Position numbers and translations under genes: made by a program
Origin: Pengzhenrongella sp031582905
GTDB lineage: Bacteria; Actinomycetota; Actinomycetes; Actinomycetales; Cellulomonadaceae
Length of the DNA stretch: 64,000 bases
Direction: 5' to 3'
NCBI RefSeq assembly: GCF_031582905.1
Contig: NZ_CP133990.1
Span: forward strand, 868,001 to 932,000
The notes under the pieces: model-generated
The model's input: only the letters and a program-made list of their open reading frames with translations
The model's database searches: none
Told to the model about the DNA's origin: nothing
Shown: piece by piece, positions 45,360-56,045 of the stretch
How positions within the stretch are numbered: the stretch's first letter is position 1
How the letters are laid out: every line of letters begins with the position of its first letter

Positions 45360-46806
45360 TCACGGCCGGAACGCGCTCCCGACCCCCTCGAGGGCGCCGT
45401 CGGACACCGGCAGCTCACCACGCCGGACCGCCGCGACGAGCCGGGCGTGGTCGGCCTCGGTCTGGTCGGCGTAGGCCCGGGCGAAGCGGGCCATCGCCGC
45501 GTCGAGCTTGTCCGAGCGGCCGGCGTAGCCCGCGATCATCGACGCGCCGCTGGTGCGGGCGTGCCCCTTGGCGAGCAGGTGCCCGACGATGCCGGCGTAG
45601 TCGGCGAGCGCTGCGGCGTCCATCGCGTCCAGCGGGACGGTCCCCTTCATGTTGCGGAACTGCCGCACGTAGTACTGCCGGTCCCCGACGGTGGTCCAGC
45701 CCAGCAGCGGGTCGCTCACGGTCTGCAGCGCCTGCTGGTACTCCACCACCCGCTGGCCCTGGTGGGCGTGCCACGCGGAGTCGCCGTGCACGAACGGCGC
45801 GAGGACGGAGCGCCGGGCCTGCTTGAGCTGGAGGAACAGCACGTCGTCGGGGTCGCTGCCCTCGAGCAGGGCGACGTACGCGCGCAGGCCGACGCTGCCG
45901 ACGCCGACGACCTTGTGCGCGAGGTCGACGAGCGTGTAGCCGCCCAGCACGCGGCGCCAGTGCGGGGCGAGGGTCTCGAGGTAGTCGTCCAGGGCGGCGG
46001 CGAGGTGCTCGGCCTCGTCGTCGGGGGCGTGGGTGATGAGCGGTGGCTGCTCGACGATGCGGCGCCGGCCCTCGTGCTCGTGCGTGAACTTCGGCAGGGC
46101 GCGGTCACTGGTCCGGGTGCGGGCCCGCCGGACGGCGCGCTCGATCTCGGCCCGGAGCGACTTCTCGGTCGCGGTCTCGTGCAGGCGCTGGACGTCGAGG
46201 CGGTTGTAGGACCGCATGAGCAGCGGCTGCTCGGCGAGGAAGACCACCTCGGCGCGGTAGGCGGCGACGCAGGACCGGACGGCGTCGGCGCAGTGGTCCT
46301 CGCTCGCGCCGTTCTGCCGTCCGGCCACCCAGATGCTCGCGACGAGGCGGCGCAGGTCCCACTCCCACGCGCCCGGGTGGGCCTCGTCGAAGTCGTTGAG
46401 GTCGATGACGAGCTCGCCCTCGGGCGAGGCGTAGAACCCGAAGTTGCCCAGGTGTGCGTCGCCGCAGATCACCGGGGTGATCCCGGTGGCGGGCAGCCCG
46501 GCGACGTCGTGGGCCATGACGACCGCCGTCCCGCGCAGGAAGCCGTACGGCGAGGTGATCATGCGGGCGACCCGGATCGGGACCAGGTCCGCGAGCCGGC
46601 CCTCGTGGGAGCGGCGGATCAGCTCGACGGGGTCGGGCCGGTCGTCCGGCGGCTCCCACTCGCCCAGAGCGGGCCGGGGGACCCCTGGCGCAGCGACCGC
46701 CCGAGGGCGAACCGCTCGCTGCGGGACGTCGGACGCCGCCGGAGCGAGCCGAACGCCTCGCCCCCTCGCCGGCCAACACCGTGTGCCGTCGCGGACTGGT
46801 CGTCAC
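45360..46806 (-). CDS. DUF2252 family protein, frameshifted twice
   Basis: About 482 residues after repair, a DUF2252 protein. The fold is kinase-like: VICGDAHLGNFGFYASPEG (near 160) resembles the catalytic HxD-type loop and VIDLNDFDEAHPGAWEWDLR (near 180) the metal-binding DxD. Other blocks: TLVDLAHKVVGVGSVGLRAY near 305 and FLQLKQARRSVLAPF near 340. The biochemical role is unproven. Breaks near 46680 (restores SLRQGVPRPALGEWEPP) and near 46763 (restores LAGEGGEAFGSLRR) each need one base. GTG 46806 is preceded by GGGGAGG. Converges on the DppDF gene. Confidence 0.78.
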
Positions 46807-47072
46807 CGCAACCTCCCCGCTCGTGGTCGGACAGGTTGTACCAGACCCGCGGCGTCCGGGACCGGCCGAGCGACGGCCACCACCGGCGGTGCTCGCGGCG
46901 GTGGGGGACGGCCGGCGCCGTCCGGGGGACCGGCGCGCTCGGCGTTCTCCCCTGCCGATCGGGTCGAGACTCCTTGACGCGTGGGCTCGGGCGCGAGGAC
47001 GCTTCGATGCCGGAGGCTGGACGGGCGCAGATGCCGTCCACGCCGCGGGACCGGTCGGGCCAAGGGGGCTCC

Positions 47073-49030
47073 ATGTCGCGGACGCGGATGCGGCGAAGCG
47101 GTTGGGCTGCGGCGGTGCTGTCGGTGAGCCTGCTGGCTCTCGCTCCACCGGCCACGGGCGCACCCGGCGACGACGGGGACGACCTCGCGGGGGCCTCGGG
47201 TTCCAGCTCGTGCCGAAGGGCTCCGCCGACCAGCGGCGGGCGCCGGGCATGGTCGAGCCGAACCCGTACCTCAGCCTGCTGCCGGACCCGTCGGCGATCG
47301 ACCGGCACGCGTGGAAGGCGCGCTCCGCCGCGGGATCCGCGGCGCGGGAGGAGAGCCGGTCCGCCGTGCCGGACGCCAGGACCGAGCAGCAGCGGACCGG
47401 CGGACGGCGGGGCGCGACCCCGCTGGTCGTCCAGGAGGCCGAGCCGGGCTCGGCGTGGGGCGTCAACGACACCCCGGCGACGGCCGAGCCCGTCCCGGGG
47501 TTCGGGTCCCGCCGCAGGGAGGCGTCGGCGGCGGACATCCGGGGCACGCTGTCGTCAGGCCCGGCGCCCGTGCCGTTCGCGTCACCGCCCGAGGACAACG
47601 GCTCGATCCCGCTGGCGGGCGCCACCGGCGTGAGCGCCGGCACGGCGATGCGCACGACGGGCACCATCGGTGACGGACCGCACGGCTCGGCGGGTGACGC
47701 CACGGGGGACCTGGACTTCTACGCCGTGCCGGTGGTCGCGGGGCAGCGGCTCGTCGTCGACACCGACACCGCCGGCGACGGGCTCGACACCGTCGTCATC
47801 GTCTGGGACGCGACCGGCGTCGTGATCGCGTCCAACGACGACGACGGCTCCGGCGGGTTCGACAGCTCGCTGTCGGTGCCGGTCCCCGCGACCGGTGACC
47901 TCTACGTGTCGGTGTCGGCGTACGGCTCGTACCCGACCGACCCGTTCGACTCCGCCAGCGGGTCCGGTGCCACCAGCGAGGGTGACTACGCGGTCACGTT
48001 CGCCCTCGACGCCACCGACGTCGACGTCTACGCGGTCCGGCTGCGGCCGGGGACGTCCTGAGCGGGTCGGTCACCGGCTCCGCGACCCGGCTGACCGTCC
48101 GGGCACCGTCGGCCGAGGGGAACGGGTGGTCTTCGGCTCCGGCCAGGACCTCAGCCTCCTGTACCCCCTGGCGTCACCGCTCGCCGGGGGCGGCAACGCC
48201 GTGGTCGACCACGTCGCCGAGACCGAGGGCCTGCACTACGTCGCCACGGAGGGCGCGCCGGGCGACTACGCCCTCACCCTCGAGGTCTACCGCCCGGGCC
48301 CGGGCGCCCGGGCCCGGCAGACGCTGTTCCTCGACTTCGACGGCGCGCGGGTCAACACCGGCATCTGGGGCGGGCCGGGCGTCCGGCAGCTCTCCCCGTT
48401 CTCGGGCTTCGTCACGGCGTGGGGCATCCCGGCGTGGCAGGAGGACGCGCTGGTCGACCGGATCGTCACGACCGTGACGGAGAACCTCGAGCGCGACTTC
48501 GCGCGGACCGGCGTGCGGGTCCGCGTGCTCGACAGCCGCCACCACGCCGACGGGTTCGGCCGACGCCCGCACGTGAGCCGCGTCGTCGTCGGCGGCACGA
48601 TCGCCGAGTCCGGCATCCCGACCATCGGCATCGCGCAGTCCATCGACCCCGGCAACTTCGAGACGGCCGAGACCGCGCTCGTGCTCCTCGACGTCCTGTC
48701 CGCCCCACCGGACGAGCCCGCATCCCTCAACGCCTTCCTGCGGCCGGGGAGCGACCGGCTCAGGTTCGTGGGGACCGCGCTCGGCAACGTGGTGTCGCAC
48801 GAGGCCGGCCACCTCCTGGGCAGCTGGCACGTCGAGCCGTTCAACGAGGTCGCGAACCTCATGGACTCGGGCGGGAACTTCGCCGTGCTCTTCGGCGTCG
48901 GCCCGGACGGTGTCGGCGGGACGGCGGACGACCCGGACGTCGACTTCGGCCCCGACACCCTCGATCCCTTCGAGGGCTTCACCGGCACGGAGGACACGTG
49001 GGTCCGGACGCGCTGGGCGCTCACCCCTGA
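47073..49030 (+). CDS. Secreted metzincin-like metalloprotease with PPC domain, frameshifted four times
   Basis: About 653 residues after repair. Signal peptide 1-33 (AAAVLSVSLLALAPPATGAP). After a linker, a bacterial pre-peptidase C-terminal (PPC) domain (DLDFYAVPVVAGQRLVVDTD to about 325), probably a second such domain, then a protease domain starting QTLFLDFDGARVNTGIWGG. The zinc motif HEAGHLLGSWH (HExxHxxGxxH) and a downstream ANLMDSG Met-turn identify a metzincin. Lost G/C bases near 47190, 48052, 48119 and 49025 break the frame; repair gives a stop at 49028. ATG 47073 follows AAGGGGG. The substrate is extracellular protein, not named by sequence. Confidence 0.8.
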
Positions 49031-49093
49031 CCACCGGTCCGCGCCCCCGCGCGCCGGCCACGGCACGATCGACAGGCGATCCTCAGGCGTCCG

Positions 49094-49972
49094 TCATGAC
49101 GTCAGCGCCGCGTCCCCTGCGAGCATGGCCGCCCCGAGCGCGCCCGCGCCGTCCCCGTGGTGGGCGACGACGAGCCGGGGCACCCGCAGCCCGGCGACCC
49201 GGCGCGCGAGCTCGGCGCGGATCGGCTCGAGCAGCAGGTCACCGGCCAGGGCCAGCCCGCCACCGACGACGATCGTCGAGGGCGCCACGGTCACCACGAG
49301 CCCGGCGAGCGCCCCGGCCAGCACGGACGCCGTCGTCCGCCAGACCTCGACCGCCGCGGGGTCGCCGGCCGCCACCCGGGCCGCGACGGCGCGGGCGTCC
49401 GGCTCCCCGGCGCGGCGCGCGGTGCCGGTGGCGGACGCGACCTCCTCGACCCGGGACCCGGCGAACGGCCCGTCCGCGAGGACGAGCTGCCCGATCTCCC
49501 CGGCCCAGCCGCCGGAGACGACCGGCCGGCCGTCGACGAGCACCGCGGCCGAGAGGCCCGTGCCGACGGCCATGAACGCCACGACGCCGTCGGCCCCCTG
49601 CGCCGCGCCCGAGCGGACCTCCGCGACCGCGCCGGCACGCACGTCGTGACCGAACGCGACCGGCCGGCCCAGCCGCTCCTCGAGCCGCGCGCGCAGGTCG
49701 AGGTCGCGCCAGCCGAGGGCGACCGACAGCACCGCGAGCCCGCGGTCCTCGTCGACCACCCCGGGGACCACGACGCCGACCGGGACGTCGTCGGGCACGT
49801 CGAGCGACGCGACCAGCGCGGCGATCGACTCCACGACGGCGGCGCCGCTCGGGTCGGGGGCCGTGGTGGCGGCGCGGCGCTCGGCGACCACGTGCCCGCC
49901 GGCGTCGACCCGCACGGCCTTGGTGCTCGTGCCGCCGACGTCGACGCCGACCCGATGGGCGGCCGGGCTCAC
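49094..49972 (-). CDS. ROK-family sugar kinase
   Basis: A 292-residue ROK protein. The ATP-binding motif VGVDVGGTSTKAV is near 8-20, the substrate segment VVPGVVDEDRGLAVLS near 89-104, the catalytic FGHDVRAGAVAEVRSG near 130, and AVGTGLSAAVLVDG and GGWAGEIGQLVL near 150-180. No N-terminal HTH, so it is a kinase, not a ROK repressor. Typical zinc-binding cysteines of glucokinases are lacking. GTG 49972 overlaps the SIS gene's stop (GTGA). Probably phosphorylates the sugar handled by this locus. Confidence 0.87.
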   Translation of the reverse strand: MSPAAHRVGVDVGGTSTKAVRVDAGGHVVAERRAATTAPDPSGAAVVESIAALVASLDVPDDVPVGVVVPGVVDEDRGLAVLSVALGWRDLDLRARLEERLGRPVAFGHDVRAGAVAEVRSGAAQGADGVVAFMAVGTGLSAAVLVDGRPVVSGGWAGEIGQLVLADGPFAGSRVEEVASATGTARRAGEPDARAVAARVAAGDPAAVEVWRTTASVLAGALAGLVVTVAPSTIVVGGGLALAGDLLLEPIRAELARRVAGLRVPRLVVAHHGDGAGALGAAMLAGDAALTS

Positions 49973-50851
49973 GGCAGGATCACCGACCGGGTGAGGGACC
50001 GGGGGCTGTCGGCGTCCAGGCCGCGCCGGTTCGCCAGCGCGATCGCGAAGCGCTGAGCGACGACGAGGGCCGCTTGGGGGTCGAGGTCGTGCCGGACGAG
50101 GGTCGCCCCGGTGGCCGCGACCTCGTCCGTGAGCCCGGCCGGGGGCGCGCCGAACGACCAGACCAGGCGGCCCGGCTCCGCGATCGCGATCGGGCCGTGC
50201 CGGTAGTCCATGGCGGGGTACGACTCGGCCCACAGCTGGGCGGCCTCGCGGGTCTTCAGGGCCGCCTCGTGCGCCAGCCCGAGGCACCAGCCACGGCCGA
50301 GGAACGTGCACTGGTCGGCGTCGAGCAGGGCGTCGACCGGCACGTCCAGGGCGCGCACGCCGTCGGCGACGACCGCCTCGACGTCCGCGCCGAGGTGGGC
50401 CCGGAACAGCGTCAGGGCGGCCGTGGCGAACCGGGTCTGCACGACCGACTGCTCGTCGGCCCACGGCATCGGGACGACGTGCGTGGCGGCGTCGGCGGCG
50501 GGGAGTCCGGCACGGCGGTGACCAGCGTCGTCGTGCCGCCCAGGTCGGCGAGCAGGTCGACGACCTCGCTCGTGGTGCCGGACCGCGACAGCGCCACGAC
50601 GCGGTCGTAGGTGCGCCCGCGCGGGTACTCCGACCCCGAGAAGGCGTCGGTCACCCCGTGCCCGGCCCCTCGCGCAGCGCGGCGTAGCTCATCGCGATGA
50701 ACCAGCTCGTGCCGCAGCCGACGACGGCGACCCGCTCGCCCGGCTGGGGCAGGACGTCGCCGGCGGCGCCGGCGGCGCCGGCGAGCCGGGCGGCCTGCCG
50801 CCAGACGTCGGGCTGGGACGCGATCTCGGCGTCGACGAACGTGGACGGCAC
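49969..50851 (-). CDS. SIS-domain sugar-phosphate protein, frameshifted twice
   Basis: About 294 residues after repair, with two SIS subdomains as in the isomerase half of GlmS or AgaS/FrlB-type deglycases/deaminases; no glutaminase domain. Phosphosugar-binding motifs: VVGCGTSWFIAMSY near 43-56, ALSRSGTTSEVVDLL near 87-101, and the second-half FLGRGWCLGLAHEAALKTRE plus AMDYRHGPIA. Lost bases near 50664 (restores REGAGHGVTDAF) and 50507 (restores SPAADAATHVVPMPW) split it. GTG 50851 follows GGAGGAGG. With ROK kinase and DeoR this suggests amino-sugar or glycated-amine catabolism. Confidence 0.83.
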
Positions 50852-50900
50852 GGGGGCCTCCTCCCGCCGGCGCGGCGAAAGGTCTCCCCGCGCAGGCATC

Positions 50901-50944
50901 GAGCGAATATGCTGCGGTGCAGCCTCATCCGAGCAGAATCGCTC
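50901..50944. promoter_or_regulatory. DeoR operator candidate, spaced inverted repeat
   Basis: GAGCGAATATGCT (50901-50913) and AGCAGAATCGCTC (50932-50944) are inverted copies matching at 11 of 13 positions, with centres 31 bases apart, about three helical turns. They lie in the divergent interval between the SIS gene and the deoR-like gene, ideal for a DeoR repressor controlling both sides. Confidence 0.6.
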
Positions 50945-50977
50945 GGGGTCGTCAACGGAGCTCGGTCGTCAACGGAG
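50942..50977. repeat. Imperfect tandem repeat before the DeoR gene
   Basis: CTCGG-(GG)-TCGTCAACGGAG occurs twice head to tail (50942-50960 and 50961-50977), differing by the extra GG in the first copy. It immediately follows the DeoR operator candidate and may be a second protein site or a recent duplication. Confidence 0.6.
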
Positions 50978-51015
50978 TCGAGCCTCCACCACCCGAGTCC
51001 CGCGAGAGGTCGCCC

Positions 51016-51854
51016 GTGACGCAGCAGCAACGCCTCACCGCCGTGCTCGAGTTGGTCGGCCGCCGGGGCAGCGTGACCATCGCGGAGGTCGGCGACGCCC
51101 TCGGGGTGTCCAGCGCGACGGTGCGGCGCGACCTCGGCGTCCTCGCCGACCAGCGCCTGGTGACCCGCACGCACGGCGGCGCGTCCGCGCTGGGGTCCGG
51201 CTACGAGCTCCCGCTGCAGTACCGGTCCGCGCGGCAGGCCGAGGGCAAGGCGGCGATCGCCCGCACGGTGGCCACCATGGTGAGCGCCGGGGACTGCGTC
51301 GGCCTCAACGGCGGCACGACGACGACCGAGGTCGCCCGGGCGCTCGGCCGGGACGAGCGGCTGCGCACCTCGGCCGGCTCACCGGGGGTGACGATCGTGA
51401 CGAACGCGCTGAACATCGCCTACGAGCTGTCGGTGCGCGAGCACGTGAAGATCGTGGTCACGGGGGCGTGCCCCGGCGCCAGTCGTACGAGCTGGTCGGA
51501 CCGCTCGTCGGCTGCGCGCTGCGGGACCTCAGCCTCGACCTCGCGGTGCTCGGGGTGGACGGTCTCACCGCCGCCGGCGCCACGACCGTCGACGAGGGGG
51601 AGGCCGAGGTGAGCCGCCGGCTCGCCGCCGCCGCGCGCCGCGTCGTCGTCGTGGCCGACTCCACCAAGCTGGGGCGGGCGACCTTCGCGCGGATCGTGCC
51701 GCTCGACCACGCCGACGCGCTCGTGACCGACGCCGCCGTGCCGGACGACCTGGCCGCGGACCTCGACGCCGCCGGGGTCGAGGTCGTCGTCGCGGACGCC
51801 GGGTCGAGGTCGGCGCAGGCTGTGCCCGAGCGTGTCGGCGGGACGGACCGGTGA
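51016..51854 (+). CDS. DeoR/GlpR-family regulator, frameshifted
   Basis: About 279 residues after repair. N-terminal HTH (RLTAVLELVGRRGSVTIAEV, ALGVSSATVRRDLGVLADQ, RTHGGAS). The C-terminal sugar-phosphate-sensing domain follows: VGLNGGTTTTEVARAL near 97, IVTNALNIAYEL near 130, VLGVDGLTAAGATTVDEGEA near 180, VVVADSTKLGRATFARIVPL near 215. One lost G near 51463 (restores VVTGGVPRRQSYELVG) breaks it. GTG 51016 follows GAGAGG. Its stop overlaps the next gene (GTGA). Expected to repress this sugar locus until a sugar-phosphate binds. Confidence 0.87.
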
Positions 51855-53250
51855 GCCGGCCGTCCGCGGCGGGGCTCGCCGTCGCCGTCATCGGGACGGG
51901 CTCGCGCGCGCAGATCGCCCTGCACGTCGCCGTCGCACGACCGGACGCGCGTGTCGTCGCCGCGGTCGACACCGAGGAGGCCGGGCGGCGTCGGGCCCGC
52001 GAGCTGTTCGGCGACGTCACCGTGCACGCCGACCACCACGCCCTGCTCGCGGCCGGCGGCATCGACGCGGCCATCCTCTGCACCCCCGACCACACCCACG
52101 CCGACATCGCCGTCGACCTGCTGCGCGCGGGCGTCGCGGTCTACGTCGAGAAGCCCCTGGCGACCACGCTCGCCGACGCCGACCGGGTGCTGACCGCCGC
52201 GGTCGACACCGGCGTGCCGCTGTACGTCGGGCACAACTTCCGTCACTCCGGGGTGGTCCGAGCCATGCGCGCGGTCATCGAGCGGGGCGAGATCGGCGAG
52301 GTCAAGGCCGTGTGGGTGCGGCACTTCGTCGGCAACGGCGGCGACTACTACTTCAAGGACTGGCACGCCGACCGCAGCAAGACCGGGACGCTGCTGCTGC
52401 AGAAGGCGAGCCACGACATCGACGTCGTGCACTACCTCGCCTCGGGCTACAGCCGCCGCGTGGTCGGCATGGGCGACCTCATGATCTACGGCGGGATCAC
52501 CGACCGCCGCGAGCGCGTCGGCCAGACCATGCCGGACTGGTTCTCCTTCGACAACTGGCCGCCGGCGGCGCAGACCGGGATGAACCCCGTCGTCGACGTC
52601 GAGGACGTCTCGATGATGCTCATGCAGCTCGACAACGGGGTGATGGCGAGCTACCAGCAGTGCCACTTCACGCCGGACTACTGGCGCAACTACACGGTCA
52701 TCGGCACCGAGGGGCGGCTGGAGAACGTCGGCGACACCGCGGGCGGCGTCGTGAAGGTGTGGGACCGCCGGCACGAGTGGCAGGTCGCGGGGGACCGGGA
52801 GTACCCCATCGAGGGCGTCGTCAGCGGCCACGCCGACGCCGACCTGCTGACGATGCGCGAGTTCCTCGACCTCGTGGTCGACGGCGTCCCGACCGTCGTC
52901 TCCCCCGTCGCCGCCCGGGAGGCGGTCGCCGCCGGCGCGCTCGCCGCGGAGTCGCTGCGGGACGGCTCGCGACCGCGCGACGTGCCGCCCCTGCCGCAGC
53001 ACGTGCTCGACCACTTCGCCCGACCGCCGCGGCCCCGCCGGGACCCGGGAGTATCGCCCGGGAGCAAGCGGGACCGGGTGGTCGACTACGTCCTGCACGG
53101 GGCGCCGACGACCTTCACGATGGCCGACCTGCGCGAGGCGCTGCCCGGGATCGGTGACGGGACGATCCGCAGCACCCTCGGCCGGCTCACGGCGGCGGGG
53201 ACGGTCACCCCCGGGCCACCCGCCGGGGGACGGGCTGGTCGCGGGTCTAA
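51851..53250 (+). CDS. Gfo/Idh/MocA oxidoreductase with C-terminal winged-helix-like tail, frameshifted
   Basis: About 466 residues after repair. Residues 1-380 are a normal Gfo/Idh/MocA sugar oxidoreductase: AVAVIGTGSRAQIALHVAVA, VYVEKPLATTLADADRVL near 97, HFVGNGGDYYFKDWHAD, and SHDIDVVHYLASGYSR near 183. Residues about 405-460 add SKRDRVVDYVLHGAPTTFTM followed by LREALPGIGDGTIRSTLGRL and TAAGTV, which reads as a winged-helix DNA-binding module. A lost G in the run 53224-53228 hides the true end (GGTGWSRV, TAA 53248-53250), which overlaps the convergent DUF4862 stop. GTGA overlap with the DeoR gene. Confidence 0.82.
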
Positions 53251-54279
53251 CCCGCGAGCGCCATCACGCGCTCGACGTTCCGCGCGACCGCCGACGCCCG
53301 CTCGGCGGGGCCCGGGTCGTGCGGCCGGACGGCGACCTTCACGCCCACGAGGTCCACCGGCCCGGCGGCCGCGAGGGTGGCACGGACCGCGTCGTCGGTG
53401 AGGAGCGACGCCGGCTCGCCCGCCGGTGCCGGCAGGTCCCGCAGCGGGGGTGGGCGTCCGCCCAGGCCGGGCCGAACGCGCCGTCGCGGTCCGCGCAGCC
53501 GGACAGGACCACACCGACCAGGACACCCGCCCGCGCGGCCCGGGCGACGTGGTCGACCGGCCCGCGGGCGGAGCGGGCCTCGAGCGCCGAACGGCCCCAG
53601 TTCACGACGAGCCCCGCCGACGCGTGCCCCGCGGCGCGCAGCGCGACGACGACGTCGATCTCGGCGGCGAGGTCGAGGAACCCTTCGCCGGCGGCTGACC
53701 CGGGACGCGGGCGTCGCAGTGCTCCACCAGCACCCGGACGCCCCCGGCGCCGGTGCGGGTGTGGATGCCGGTGCGGGCGCCGGCGTCGAGCACGCCGGCC
53801 AGGCGCTCGGCGAACCGGGCCGCGCGTGCGCCGTCGGTCGCCGCCCTGTCCGCCGAGCCGTCCGTCGACTCGTGCGGCGACGTCGTCCCGGGGCGGGTCG
53901 GTGCGGAGACGACCCCGATCGCCGTGACGGCGCGCCGCCCCAGGCCCGCGTCGATCCGCGCCGCCGTCGACAGGCAGCGCTGCAGGTGGTCGACGGCGGC
54001 GTCGCCGCCGCGGTCGTCGGGCGACGCGAGGCCGAACGTGGGGTCCTGCGCCATCCGTGCCATGGTGCCCGGCACCGTCGTGAGGACGACGTCCCAGTGC
54101 GCCGGGATCAGCGGCAGGACGAGGTCGGCGTCCGGCAACCCGCCGTCCGCGTCGAGCGGCAGCTCCACCGCGCCGATGCCCGGGACGTCGTGCAGCCGTG
54201 CGTACACCGCGCGCACGGCGACCGGGTCGGTGGGCTCAGGGGTGAGGAGCGCCGGGTAGGCGCTGACCAGGATCGTCAT
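53247..54279 (-). CDS. DUF4862-like protein, frameshifted twice
   Basis: About 344 residues after repair, matching the DUF4862 pattern as I know it: a TIM-barrel-like protein of unknown role found in actinobacterial sugar loci. Blocks: LDADGGLPDADLVLPLIPAH near 50, VVLTTVPGTMARMAQDPTFG near 68, VLVEHCDARVPGQPPAKG near 185, LVVNWGRSALEARSARG near 225, LVGVVLSGCADRDGAFGPAW near 255. Lost bases near 53685 (restores AKGFLDLAAEIDVV) and 53446 (restores HPPLRDLPAPAGEP). Its TAG at 53247-53249 overlaps the oxidoreductase TAA. It probably acts on the same sugar. Confidence 0.68.
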
Positions 54280-54619
54280 CTCGCGGATGCTACTGACGCA
54301 CCGCCCCGTCCGACGGAGGGTGCCGAGCCCGACGGAGGACCACGGTGCGCACGGTCCCCGGGGCTATCGGTGGGCCCCGGCGCCTCGCTAGCCTGGTGGA
54401 CGAGACGCAGATCACAGGTCTCGGCGCGGCCCGCGTGGCTGGCGCCATGGTGGCGGTCCGGTTCCGCGCGCAGGCGCGGCTCGCCCCTCCCGGTGCGGCG
54501 ACCGGGCGCGGCGCGGACGGGGCCGTCGGGTCGGCGGGTGCGTGGTCCCGCTCACGGCACGGCACGGCACGGGTCGGCGCGGCCCGACCATCCGCACGGA
54601 CAGACATCCGGAGGGTGCC
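54280..54619. other. Non-coding region before the flavoprotein gene
   Basis: About 340 bases between divergent starts. No frame looks like a conserved protein. A CGCTAGCCT at about 54386-54394 could be a -10 box for rightward transcription. A (CACGG)x4 microsatellite lies at 54553-54572. Confidence 0.4.
54553..54572 (+). repeat. (CACGG)4 short tandem repeat
   Basis: Four perfect head-to-tail CACGG units 48 bases upstream of the flavoprotein ATG. In the 5' leader, not coding. Length change here could alter leader spacing. Confidence 0.8.
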
Positions 54620-56045
54620 ATGAGCCCCGCACCGCTGACCGACGACCTCCTGCACGGCTTGCGCGCCCGCGTCCGGGGCCGGGTGGTCGGTGCCGCCGAC
54701 GACGGCTTCGACCTCGCGCGTGCGGTGTGGAACGGCATGATCGACCACCGCCCCGGCGTGGTCGTCCGTGCCGCGCACCCTGACGACGTCGCCCCGACCA
54801 TCGCCTTCGCCCGCGCCCACGGCCTGGACCTCGCCATCCGCGGCGGGGGCCACAACGTCGCCGGCAACGGCAGCGTGGACGGCGGCGTCGTCCTCGACCT
54901 CGGCGAGCTCACCGCGGTCGAGGTGGACGCGGAGCGGTGCACCGTGCGGGTGGCCGCAGGTGCCACCCTCGCGCACGTCGACGCCGCGACCGCACGCCAC
55001 GACCTCGCGGTGCCGATCGGCGTCGTCTCCGGCACGGGCATCGCCGGCCTCACCCTGGGCGGAGGGCTGGGCTGGCTCACCCGCCCGCACGGCCTCGCCG
55101 CGGACAACCTCCTGTCCGTCGAGCTCGTCACCGCGGACGGGGAGCGCCTCACGGTCGACGACACTCACCACCCGGACCTGCTCTGGGCGCTGCGCGGTGG
55201 TGGCGGGAACTTCGGCGTCGTCACCGCGTTCACGTTCCGCGCCCACCCGCTGGGACCGACGGTGCTCGGCGGGAACCTCGTCTACGGCGTCGAGCGCTGG
55301 CGTGAGGCGTGGACCGCGCTGCGCGAGTGGACCCGTGACCTGCCGGATGCCATGACGACGATCACCACGACCCTCACACCGCCCGCGCTGATGGAGGCGG
55401 GCGACGAGCCGCTGCTGATCGTCGGGTTCGCCTGGGCGGACGCGGACCGCGCCCCGGCCCGGGCGCTGGTCGACGCGCTGCGGAGCCGGGCGGCACCCGA
55501 CGTCGACGACGACGTCGGGGAGGTCTCCTGGCTGGAGTGGCAGTCCGCCTTCGACCCCGCCTTCCCCCGCGGCGTGCGCGCCTACTGGCGCAACACGTCC
55601 TTCGACCGGCTCGACGACGACGTCATCGAGGTGCTCGTGCGCCGTGGCGCGGAGCAGCGGTGGCCGGGCACGGCGTTCGACGTGCACCACATGGGCGGCG
55701 CGTTCGGCCGCGTGCCGCAGGCGGCGACCCCGTTCCCCGGCGGGACGCCGGGTTCTGGCTCAACGTCTACGGGTTCTGGGCCGACCCCGCCGACGACGAC
55801 GACCGCATCCGCTTCGTCCGCGGCCTCGCCGACGACATGGCGCCCTTCGCGACGGGCGGGCAGTACGTGAACTTCGAGGGCCGCACGATCGCGGGCCACC
55901 GCCCGGTCGACCTGCGTGCGCTCTACGGCGACGCGCGGCGTACGCGCGGCTCGTGGACGTCAAGCGCCGGTACGACCCCGCGAACGTCTTCCACGTCAAC
56001 ACCAACATCCCGCCGGACGGGTCACCACGGCGCCCAGCCTCTTGA
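54620..56045 (+). CDS. FAD-linked oxidoreductase, berberine-bridge type, frameshifted twice
   Basis: About 475 residues after repair. FAD-binding (PCMH) domain: VVVRAAHPDDVAPTIAFARA, then LAIRGGGHNVAGN near 75, whose histidine is the usual covalent FAD attachment site; the GIAGLTLGGGLGWLTRPHGL block follows near 150. The C-terminal BBE motif is YDPANVFHVNTNI near 455. Breaks near 55742 (restores GRDAGFWLNVYGFW) and 55934 (restores YGDARAYARLVDVKRRYDP) need one base each. ATG 54620 has GGAGGG upstream. Such enzymes oxidise sugars, alkaloids or secondary metabolites; substrate unknown. Confidence 0.85.

Noticed and set aside
54553..54572. Phase-variable control by (CACGG)4
   Set aside because: Only four units and outside coding sequence; no sign that it alters a reading frame or promoter spacing.
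54345..54623. 92-residue frame before the flavoprotein
   Set aside because: No ribosome site or family-like sequence; ends at the ATG of a well-supported gene.
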